Below, piece by piece: positions 1-7,150 of a DNA stretch of 10,416 bases. Every line of letters starts with the position of its first letter. Position 1 is the first letter of the stretch. The translations under genes and the position numbers were made by a program. The DNA is from an uncultured Bacteroidales bacterium (lineage in GTDB: Bacteria; Bacteroidota; Bacteroidia; Bacteroidales; Paludibacteraceae), in contig CAMOHN010000021.1 in NCBI GenBank assembly GCA_946615455.1, forward strand, positions 1-10,416, written 5' to 3'. The notes under the pieces were generated by a model. That model was not told the origin of the DNA. It saw nothing but the letters and a program-made list of their open reading frames with translations, and made no database searches.

Positions 1-40
1 GTCTGTCCCACCCACCTCACCACATCACAAACGAAACACC

Positions 41-1207
41 ATGAAAATTCTTCACACCGGCGACTGGCATTTAGGTCACATCCTTGCCGGCTATGACCGC
101 ACCGATGAACATCAACAAATGCTGAATCAAATGGTCACCATTGTCAGCAGACATGAACCTGATGTCTTTCTGCTGTGCGGCGATGTGTATCACACTTCGC
201 AACCATCGGCAGCAGTTCAAACACTCTTCAACAATACCCTTATCCGTCTGCACGATGCCTGCCCCAAAATGACCATTATTGTTACTGCCGGCAATCACGA
301 CAGCGGATCAAAGCATGAGATTTTTCGAACTCCTTGGGAATATTTAAATGTGCACATGATTGGTACTCTGAACAAAGATGACCTATCCTCACACATTATT
401 TGTATTCCGAATAAAGGGTATGTCATTGCCATTCCCTATACGCACGAGCGTAACCTGCAAGACGGACTTCTGCAAGGTCTGATAGACGAGGTATTGGCAC
501 ATAATGTCGATAACCTGCCAGTTGTTCTGTCAGCCCACACTACGATAGCCGGTGCCGATTTTGCGGGACATGAAAAGAGCGATGAAAAAGTCATTGGCGG
601 CATCGATGCCATGAGTGTCAGCCAAATAGGTAGCGGTTATGACTACTTGGCACTGGGGCATATACACCATGCTCAGTTTATCCATACCGGAAAGCACAAT
701 GTCCGCTATGCCGGCTCGCCTCTTCCCGTCAGTTTTGACGAGAACTATGAACACTCGGTTACTCTGGTTGAGATAGACCGACACGGAGAGTCACCTGTGT
801 GTCAAACCATCACCATCGACAATCCGCGTCCTCTGACAACTCTACCCGCAACGGAAGCAGCTCCTTGGGACGAAGTAAGGGAATTGCTAAACAACTTTCC
901 TGACGACCTGCCCAACTACATCCGCGTCAATGTCTTGTCCAATAGCATCAATCCAGCCGAAGCCCGGCAAGAAGCCTTACAGATATGCCAACACAAGCAA
1001 TGCCGTTTCTGTGTATTCAACGTGGTCAAGCCCGACACGGAACGCCACGAACAGACTCAATTAACGGTACAAGAATTTCAACAGATGCAGCCCATAGAGG
1101 TGGCGCGACTATATGCCAAGGATATGTCCATACCCTTTGATAAGGACATGCAAGCCCTTTTTGAGCAAACCCTGCAAGCACTAACCCTTGACGAAGACCA
1201 AGCATGA
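41..1207 (+). CDS. sbcD: Nuclease subunit SbcD (Mre11-type) of the SbcCD complex
   Basis: This cytoplasmic Mn-dependent nuclease is the partner of SbcC; the complex opens DNA hairpins and trims blocked or broken ends (family knowledge). The 388-residue protein carries all the calcineurin-like phosphoesterase motifs in order: GDWHLG with D8 and H10, LCGDVYH with D48, GNHD at 84-87, SAHTT with H166, and GHIH at 206-209. These residues bind the two metals and the phosphate. After about residue 260 comes the capping/C-terminal region, which is less conserved. Length is close to the usual size of about 400 residues. The ATG at 41 places the first motif at residue 8, as expected. The stop overlaps the sbcC start by four bases (ATGA), which implies translational coupling and co-production of the two subunits. 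The 40 bases upstream contain no Bacteroidota promoter element, so transcription may begin outside the window. Confidence 0.96.
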   Translation: MKILHTGDWHLGHILAGYDRTDEHQQMLNQMVTIVSRHEPDVFLLCGDVYHTSQPSAAVQTLFNNTLIRLHDACPKMTIIVTAGNHDSGSKHEIFRTPWEYLNVHMIGTLNKDDLSSHIICIPNKGYVIAIPYTHERNLQDGLLQGLIDEVLAHNVDNLPVVLSAHTTIAGADFAGHEKSDEKVIGGIDAMSVSQIGSGYDYLALGHIHHAQFIHTGKHNVRYAGSPLPVSFDENYEHSVTLVEIDRHGESPVCQTITIDNPRPLTTLPATEAAPWDEVRELLNNFPDDLPNYIRVNVLSNSINPAEARQEALQICQHKQCRFCVFNVVKPDTERHEQTQLTVQEFQQMQPIEVARLYAKDMSIPFDKDMQALFEQTLQALTLDEDQA

Positions 1208-4128
1208 AACTCCAACGACTTGTCATACAAAACATCGCCTCCATTGAGCAGGCTACCATTGACTTTACCATGCCTCCGTTATCAGACACAGGTTTGTTTC
1301 TCATAACCGGTAACACGGGTTCGGGCAAGTCCACATTACTGGATGCAATATGCCTGGCACTCTATGCCACTACGCCACGCTTGAAGAACACCAAGGCAGA
1401 CGGCAAACTGCCCGATGGTTCCAAAGAGATAGAAATAACCGACACTCGCCAACTCATGCGTCGCAATAGCAAGGAGGCTTTTGCTCGGTTGACCTTTACC
1501 GGTAGTGACGGCAACGACTACGAAGCCGAATGGTCTGCCGTGCGCAAGACCAAGAACATCGACCGTCGTTGGCGACTGACCAATCTCACCCATCCCGAAG
1601 CTTCACCCGATATGGGCACCGGTGCCGGTAGCGGCAAAGACAGGTCGATACAAGCCGCCATACAGACTGCAGTTGGGTTGGATTTCGATCAGTTCTGCCG
1701 GACGACCATGCTGGCACAAGGCGAGTTCACCCGTTTTCTCAACAGCGACGACAAAGAGAAAGCGGAGATTTTGGAAAAGGTGACCGGCACAGCCATTTAC
1801 TCGCAAATTGGTGCCAAAGTGTATGAGATTACCGCCGAACACGACCGTGCATGGCGATCCGCGGCAAGCAAAACAGAGGGAATACAAACACTATCGGACG
1901 AACAAATAGACGAGAAACGACAGCAACTCGTCAGCCTCGAATCGGATTTGTCCGCATGTCAGCAGTCATTGAACCAACTGCAAATCAAACAACAATGGCT
2001 CAAGCAATCAGCATTATTGGCACAGCAACAAAACGAGCACCAAGTCGCCCTGACTGCAGCCAAAGCGACACTGACTGACAATGCCTACCTAAAAGACAAA
2101 CAAACCATCAACCAATGGGATGCTACAGCCGAAGTGCGAGGACGACTGAACGAGGTTGCAACATGTAACCATATCATTGAGGAGCAAGAACGCTCTCTGC
2201 AAAAGGCACATAACACCTATGGTATTCTGTTAAGCGGATGGTTGTCGCTTGACCGAGACATCCAAGCCGACAAACGAGCCATTACTGACCTAGAAAGCAG
2301 GATGACTCCTTCGGACAAGAGCCTGACCTTGCCTCAACTGCGTGAACAACGCAACAACCTGGCTATGCTCATTGGAAATCTAAGGTTGGCTTATACCCAA
2401 TTGGAAACGCTGAAAAAAGCACAACTACAATACGACACAACGAAGCAACAACTTACCGTACAAGAACATAAGATAGCCCAATTGCTTGTTACCATCCAGC
2501 AAATAGAGCCACGCCTGCACGATGTCCAAATAAAGTTCGAAACCTGCCGCCAAGTGTCAGACAAACAGAAAGAGACCATAAATAGTTTTGCCAAGACCTT
2601 GCGCGAACGCCTGCACACAGGTGACCTTTGCCCCATCTGCGGACAACAGGTGGAACACGACATACCGCACGAAAGCGTATGGCAACAATTAGTCAGCCAA
2701 GCCCAAACAGCCTACGACAATGCCCTCAACGAACAAGATACCCTTAATCGCACCTTGCAACAAGCCCGAGCCGAACACAAAGCCCTGACTCAGACCTATG
2801 CTGCAACCCTGCTACGACACCAACAAGACACATCGGTTCAAGACGCACAAAACCAACTGCTCACAACTTGCCATGAATGTCAATTGTCAGACAGTTTACT
2901 TGCGTCACCCTTGCAAGAACAAGAGCTCTCCCACGCCATCTATCAAGCCGGTACAGAAGCCAAAAATACATTACAAAACACGGATGCACTCATCAACACC
3001 TACGATACCATTCAACAACTGACCACCCGACTTGAGCGCAACGTAAAAGAGCAGCAACTCCTTGACCAAACACGCCAATTGATATTGGGTCTCATGCCCG
3101 ATTGGACAGACGAGCGACCCGCTTCTGACATAGCACCCAAAGCGATTAACCGTCTGTCCGAACAAATGGTTCGCCTTCAGGCAGACATCGCGTCTTCCTT
3201 TAGACTTCGGCAAGATGCTATGAACCGATTAAATGAAGCCCAAAAAGCCATCAATCTGTTTTTGACGAACCATCCCGACATCGACCAACCATTGCTCCTC
3301 CGTCTCAACCAATTGTCCTTAGAGCGTATCCGAGCCATAAGAGAGGACATAACACGCAAGCAATCCACTGTTGAGCAGCAACAGATTCTGTTAACAAATA
3401 TCCAAAAGCAAATCGCCGAGCACCAACGGATTCGCCCCGATTTTGCAGATGACGACACATCGGAACACATTCAGCAACTCATTGCCGAAACAGAACAACA
3501 TATCCGTACTCTTAGCGAAACCAAGGGTGCTGTCAATCAAGCCCTATTGAACGATCAACAGACCAAGCAGATGCTTCAGACCTATATCGACGAAGCCAAC
3601 CAAAAGAAACAACTGCACGACCGATGGACACGACTCAACAACCTCATCGGCGACAAAGAGGGTACCAAGTTCCGCAAGATTGCCCAAGCCTATCTGCTGG
3701 CTAATCTGGTGCAGGCTGCCAATGTCTATATGCAACGACTGACCAATCGTTATACACTGCATGCTGTACCCGGGCAGTTTATCATTATGGTCGAAGATGC
3801 CTATCAAGGCTATGTCTCCCGACCGGCAAGCACCATCTCCGGCGGCGAGAGTTTTCTGGTCTCGTTGGCATTGGCGTTGGCACTAAGTGACATCGGACAA
3901 AGTCTGCGCGTGGAGACGCTGTTTATTGACGAGGGTTTTGGCACTTTAAGCGGTGAACCGCTGCAAAAAGCCATTGAGACACTGCAATCTCTTCGTCAAC
4001 ATGCCGGACGGCAGGTAGGCATCATCAGCCATATCGACGAGGTGCGCGAACGCATACCTGTACAAATACAAGTACAACAAGAGGGAAACAACTCCGCCTC
4101 GACCGTTAATGTTACCACTGTGCTATAG
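1204..4128 (+). CDS. sbcC: SMC-like ATPase subunit SbcC (Rad50-type) of the SbcCD complex
   Basis: This ATPase clamps DNA and controls the SbcD nuclease. The N-terminal half-domain has a Walker A loop, GNTGSGKST at 36-44, and a Q-loop-like MLAQGEF at 169-175. Two long Gln- and Glu-rich coiled-coil arms (about 205-470 and 485-830) flank a zinc hook, CPIC at 476-479, close to the centre of the 974 residues, as expected for dimerisation through a shared metal. The C-terminal half-domain has the ABC signature ISGGES at 878-883, Walker B ending LFIDEG with D909 and E910, the D-loop GFGTL, and the H-loop histidine H943. Every functional element is present, so it should be active. It is slightly shorter than the E. 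coli protein of about 1050 residues, mostly in the coils. It starts inside the sbcD stop (ATGA), and an AT-rich hairpin follows seven bases after its own stop. Confidence 0.97.
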   Translation: MKLQRLVIQNIASIEQATIDFTMPPLSDTGLFLITGNTGSGKSTLLDAICLALYATTPRLKNTKADGKLPDGSKEIEITDTRQLMRRNSKEAFARLTFTGSDGNDYEAEWSAVRKTKNIDRRWRLTNLTHPEASPDMGTGAGSGKDRSIQAAIQTAVGLDFDQFCRTTMLAQGEFTRFLNSDDKEKAEILEKVTGTAIYSQIGAKVYEITAEHDRAWRSAASKTEGIQTLSDEQIDEKRQQLVSLESDLSACQQSLNQLQIKQQWLKQSALLAQQQNEHQVALTAAKATLTDNAYLKDKQTINQWDATAEVRGRLNEVATCNHIIEEQERSLQKAHNTYGILLSGWLSLDRDIQADKRAITDLESRMTPSDKSLTLPQLREQRNNLAMLIGNLRLAYTQLETLKKAQLQYDTTKQQLTVQEHKIAQLLVTIQQIEPRLHDVQIKFETCRQVSDKQKETINSFAKTLRERLHTGDLCPICGQQVEHDIPHESVWQQLVSQAQTAYDNALNEQDTLNRTLQQARAEHKALTQTYAATLLRHQQDTSVQDAQNQLLTTCHECQLSDSLLASPLQEQELSHAIYQAGTEAKNTLQNTDALINTYDTIQQLTTRLERNVKEQQLLDQTRQLILGLMPDWTDERPASDIAPKAINRLSEQMVRLQADIASSFRLRQDAMNRLNEAQKAINLFLTNHPDIDQPLLLRLNQLSLERIRAIREDITRKQSTVEQQQILLTNIQKQIAEHQRIRPDFADDDTSEHIQQLIAETEQHIRTLSETKGAVNQALLNDQQTKQMLQTYIDEANQKKQLHDRWTRLNNLIGDKEGTKFRKIAQAYLLANLVQAANVYMQRLTNRYTLHAVPGQFIIMVEDAYQGYVSRPASTISGGESFLVSLALALALSDIGQSLRVETLFIDEGFGTLSGEPLQKAIETLQSLRQHAGRQVGIISHIDEVRERIPVQIQVQQEGNNSASTVNVTTVL

Positions 4129-4134
4129 AAAATG

Positions 4135-4155
4135 CAATAATTTAGCAAATTGTTG
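4135..4155. other. AT-rich inverted repeat after sbcC, touching the next promoter
   Basis: The arms 4135-4143 and 4147-4155 can pair over nine positions, with one T-G wobble (4138 with 4152) and a three-base loop AGC. The hairpin begins seven bases after the sbcC stop. It has few G-C pairs and no T tract, so it is a poor intrinsic terminator by the usual rule. Its right end includes the TTG at 4153-4155 that fits the -33 element of the downstream promoter. It could be a weak terminator, an mRNA 3' stabiliser or an operator, or it could be chance in AT-rich spacer DNA. Confidence 0.4.
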
Positions 4156-4183
4156 CTCAAATAGGGAAAATCGTGTACTTTTG
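4153..4183 (+). promoter_or_regulatory. Bacteroidota-type promoter for the TPR-TraB-amylase genes
   Basis: TACTTTTG at 4176-4183 is a perfect match to the Bacteroidota -7 consensus TAnnTTTG. A TTG at 4153-4155 lies 20 bases upstream, which suits the -33 element of the primary sigma factor in this phylum. Transcription would begin near 4190, giving a leader of only about 15-20 bases before the ATG at 4207. It lies in the largest gap between genes in the window (78 bases), between two gene groups of unrelated function. No comparable element was found in the short gaps before the later genes. Confidence 0.7.
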
Positions 4184-4206
4184 CCCGCTGTCGGTAGTGA
4201 AGTATT

Positions 4207-6258
4207 ATGAAGCCATTGCGTCATCTGTTCTTGTATCTTTTTTTGCTTCTGCTCTGTCTTGGGCACATGCAGCCTGCCCGTGCCCAACTCAATACCGACC
4301 GTATCACCGCCATAGGTCGCAACGCGCTCTACTTTGAGGACTATGTGCTATCCATCCAATATTTTAATCAGGTCATCAAGCTCAAGCCCTATTTGGCAGA
4401 ACCATTCTTCTATCGGGCTATTGCCAAGTTGCAGTTGTCAGACTACACCGGTGCGTTGAGCGACTGCAATGCCGCCATCGAGCGCAATCCGTTCCATCCC
4501 GGGGCATTCTACACACGCGGCTTTGTCTATCGACAAATGGGCGAATGGGAAAAAGCCGAACAGGACTTTACCGAAGCGCTCACTTTTGCGCCGGACAACA
4601 AGTCCTATCTAATGCTCCGTGCCGATGTTCGCGCCCAACAAAAGCACTTTGCAGAGGCTCGGCAAGACATTGACTACCTGCTTTTCCGCGACCCTAAGTC
4701 ACCGGCATTGCTCTTCGAGAAAGGGGTTATCTGTCTTAATGCCAAGGATACCCTCTGCGCTTTGGATTACATCACACGCACAGTGCAGTACGACTCGCAA
4801 AATGCCACGGCATGGTCTGCCTTGGGAGTGGTGGACATTTATCTGGAAAACGACTCGGCGGCTCAAGCCCACCTGACACGAGCCATTGACCTCGGTTCCA
4901 AATGGGCGGGCGACTATATCAACCGAGGCATACTCAGCTATCGCCACCACAACTATCGCAGTGCTCTTGCCGACTATGACGAAGCGGTACGCTTGTCACC
5001 GCGCGATGCCGGCTGCTACTACAACCGAGGCATGCTGCGTGCCGAGGTGGGAGATTTCAACCGCGCGTTGGACGATTTCAACAAAGCCATAGACTTGTCC
5101 CCCGAACAAGTGGAGATGCGCTACCAGCGCAGTTTGGTGCTGTTGCAGTTAGGACAATGGCAGGCAGCACTGGGCGACCTTGATACCTTGCGACAGACCT
5201 ATCCCTATTTTTTGCCTGCCTACTACCTTGCAGCCCAAGCCCGAACCGCGTTGGGCGAAAAGAAAGCTGCATACAGGTTGCGCCAACAAGCCTATGAATT
5301 GGAACAAAAGAAAGACAGCATAGAGGCTGTTCAGACCCTGCAACACACCCCTAACACCGACGTGCAGATTGCCGGTGCCTCGCCAGCACAACGCAACCGA
5401 CGCAAAGAGTTCTCACTGCGTATCGCCCGTGACGGAGCTGACGAGACAGACGATCCCAACGGCTACGAATCCGATACACGCGGTGCGGTGCAGAGACGCT
5501 ATATTGATGTAGTCAACGAAGCCAACATAGTGCTCACATACTATGCTTCGAGCAATACCCTAAGGCGCACCAACTACTCGCACATGCTGCTGGACCAACT
5601 CAACCGCAAGCACATGCTACCCTCGGCACTACAAGCCACCAGTCAAGAAGTGGCACAAACAGCCGACATGGTCAACGACCACTTTGACAACATCAACCGC
5701 TTGAGTAGCCACATCGATGCTCGTCCCGATGCTGCCTTGTACTTTGCCCGTGCCATGGAATTTGCCTTTGTGCAAGACTATACCTCTGCCATGGACGACT
5801 GTACACGAGCCTTGGCTCTGCTTTCGCCCGAACGGGACAAAGCCGCCGTGGTGGTCATCACCTTCTGTCGTGCCACATGGCGACTGCGCCGCATTGAGTA
5901 TATGCGTGCCAATGGCGAGACCGACAACGAATACCACGGCCGCACACTTGCCTCGCAAGCCGAAATGGACTTTGACATTATGTTGCGCGACTATGACTAT
6001 GTGCTGCGCCTCCAACCGGACTTCGCTTTTGCCTATTACAACAAAGCCAACATGCTCTGCCTGCAAAAAGACTACGCCGATGCCATTGAACATTATACCC
6101 GCGCCATCAAACAAGACAATGACTTTGCCGAAGCCTATTTCAACCGCGGACTGACCTACATCTATACCGACCATATCGATGAGGGAATAGCCGACCTTAG
6201 CAAAGCGGGCGAACTGGGTATATACCAAGCCTACAACCTCATTACGCGGTTCAGATGA
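4207..6258 (+). CDS. Exported tetratricopeptide-repeat protein, function unknown
   Basis: The 683-residue protein starts with a signal peptide: basic MKPLRH, a Leu-rich core, and a probable signal peptidase I site ARA|Q after residue 26. No lipobox is seen, so it is probably periplasmic. From about 37 to 370 there are roughly ten consecutive 34-residue TPR units; the clearest have the helix pattern of YYNRGMLRAEVGDFNRALDD, with a Pro before the next unit. Residues about 375-508 are not TPR-like: a charged stretch with QRNRRKE and DETDDPNGYES, then a mostly helical part. From about 509 to the end there are three or four more TPRs, one interrupted by an insertion near 560-600. TPR arrays bind proteins or organise complexes, so a scaffold or assembly role is plausible, but the partner is unknown. 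It follows a good promoter, and its stop overlaps the next start (ATGA), which suggests that the two products work together. Confidence 0.9.
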   Translation: MKPLRHLFLYLFLLLLCLGHMQPARAQLNTDRITAIGRNALYFEDYVLSIQYFNQVIKLKPYLAEPFFYRAIAKLQLSDYTGALSDCNAAIERNPFHPGAFYTRGFVYRQMGEWEKAEQDFTEALTFAPDNKSYLMLRADVRAQQKHFAEARQDIDYLLFRDPKSPALLFEKGVICLNAKDTLCALDYITRTVQYDSQNATAWSALGVVDIYLENDSAAQAHLTRAIDLGSKWAGDYINRGILSYRHHNYRSALADYDEAVRLSPRDAGCYYNRGMLRAEVGDFNRALDDFNKAIDLSPEQVEMRYQRSLVLLQLGQWQAALGDLDTLRQTYPYFLPAYYLAAQARTALGEKKAAYRLRQQAYELEQKKDSIEAVQTLQHTPNTDVQIAGASPAQRNRRKEFSLRIARDGADETDDPNGYESDTRGAVQRRYIDVVNEANIVLTYYASSNTLRRTNYSHMLLDQLNRKHMLPSALQATSQEVAQTADMVNDHFDNINRLSSHIDARPDAALYFARAMEFAFVQDYTSAMDDCTRALALLSPERDKAAVVVITFCRATWRLRRIEYMRANGETDNEYHGRTLASQAEMDFDIMLRDYDYVLRLQPDFAFAYYNKANMLCLQKDYADAIEHYTRAIKQDNDFAEAYFNRGLTYIYTDHIDEGIADLSKAGELGIYQAYNLITRFR

Positions 6259-7130
6259 GCCAACGCCTATACATATTGCTGACTGTTTGCACCCTATGTT
6301 TCGGTGCAGCCCGTGCCCAGTTGCTCTATGAGATTACAGGTAACGGTGCGGCTGCACCATCCTACTTGCTTGGCACCAACCGCATAACGGATATCCGCTT
6401 TTTGGACACCATTCCCAATGTATTCACCGTCTATGGCCGTTGCAACAAGGTGGTGACCGAGTTCTCGTTTGAAGACTATGAGGCGCTAAACACCCTTCGA
6501 CAAGCGGCATTACTGCCCGATTCTGTCAGGTTACACGATTACTTCACTGACGAAGAGTACGATGCCTTGGATCACGCCCTATTGAGCACCATCGGGATGG
6601 GCATGGAACAATTAGGTCGCATGAAACCCGCATACTTGGGCGAGTTATACCGCACCGAACTGCTCACCAGCGCCTTGCTATATAACCCCGAGCGATCCAT
6701 GGAGTCGTTCTTTGAGCATGTGGCACAGCAAAGCGATATACCCGTTTTTGGGTTGGACAATGTGGGCGAGACCATGTACATGCTCTTTGATCGCGAACCT
6801 TTTGAGTGGCAATGCACCGAACTTAAACGCATGCTCACACACCCCGAACGCGAAGTGCAACAAGAGGAAGAGATGGCTGACATGTACCGCAACGGACGAC
6901 TCAATGACATGGTTTATCTTGTCCTTAGTCCGGACAATCAGAGTTCCCTGTCCTACTCCGACTACCAAGTCTTTGCACAGCGCAACGAGCAATGGGGCAA
7001 ACGATTGCAACCCTATCTGAAAGACGGAAAAGCCTTCATCACTCTCAATGCCCTGTACCTTGGTGGCGAAAAAGGACTGATTGCCGTACTGCGCAAGAAC
7101 GGCTATCGGGTCAAAAAAGTAAATTCATAA
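6255..7130 (+). CDS. Exported TraB/GumN-like protein with lost metal-site histidines
   Basis: The 291 residues begin with a signal peptide and probable cleavage ARA|Q after residue 21, so the protein is probably periplasmic. The mature start, LLYEITGNGAAAPSYLLGT, is the standard opening of the TraB/GumN (Tiki-like, erythromycin-esterase-like fold) family. The late RNEQW at 243-247 and the end GGEKGLIAVLRKNGYRV match the family's RNxxW and C-terminal G..GL...L...GY features. The acidic VTEFSF around E69 is also kept. However, the two GxxH motifs that hold the proposed catalytic histidines are changed: the first reads GTNR (40-43) and the second NALY (265-268). Both histidines are absent, so it is likely a non-catalytic member. 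Length is normal and the frame is intact, which argues against decay. It is translationally coupled to the TPR gene upstream. Family membership is fairly sure; its role is not known. Confidence 0.85.
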   Translation: MSQRLYILLTVCTLCFGAARAQLLYEITGNGAAAPSYLLGTNRITDIRFLDTIPNVFTVYGRCNKVVTEFSFEDYEALNTLRQAALLPDSVRLHDYFTDEEYDALDHALLSTIGMGMEQLGRMKPAYLGELYRTELLTSALLYNPERSMESFFEHVAQQSDIPVFGLDNVGETMYMLFDREPFEWQCTELKRMLTHPEREVQQEEEMADMYRNGRLNDMVYLVLSPDNQSSLSYSDYQVFAQRNEQWGKRLQPYLKDGKAFITLNALYLGGEKGLIAVLRKNGYRVKKVNS

Positions 7131-7150
7131 TCAACAAAATACATCCCTAC

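Noticed and set aside
1..40. Possible promoter before sbcD
   Set aside because: No TAnnTTTG-like element or -33 TTG with suitable spacing is present in the 40 bases; any promoter must lie further upstream, outside the window.
1612..1641. Second P-loop-like glycine-rich stretch in SbcC (GTGAGSGKD, residues 138-146)
   Set aside because: It lacks the Gly four residues before the GK and ends in Asp instead of Ser/Thr. The true Walker A is at residues 36-44; this is a flexible loop.
4129..4206. Rho-independent terminator for sbcDC
   Set aside because: The hairpin there is AT-rich and is followed by mixed sequence with no run of T, so it does not meet the usual criteria. It is recorded only as an inverted repeat.
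5629..6228. Open frame of 199 codons on the - strand
   Set aside because: It is opposite the clear C-terminal TPR repeats of the + strand gene, and its repetitive Val/Gly/His composition is typical of an antisense shadow.
4207..6258. DNA-level tandem repeat in the TPR gene
   Set aside because: The repeats are visible only as protein helix patterns with a 34-residue period. The nucleotide sequences of the units have diverged, so there is no tandem DNA repeat to annotate.
6992..7150. In-frame upstream extension of the first amylase, starting inside the TraB/GumN-like gene
   Set aside because: The extension overlaps the real end of the TraB-like gene in another frame, and its residues resemble no family. 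The internal ATG at 7151 gives a perfect lipoprotein signal peptide.
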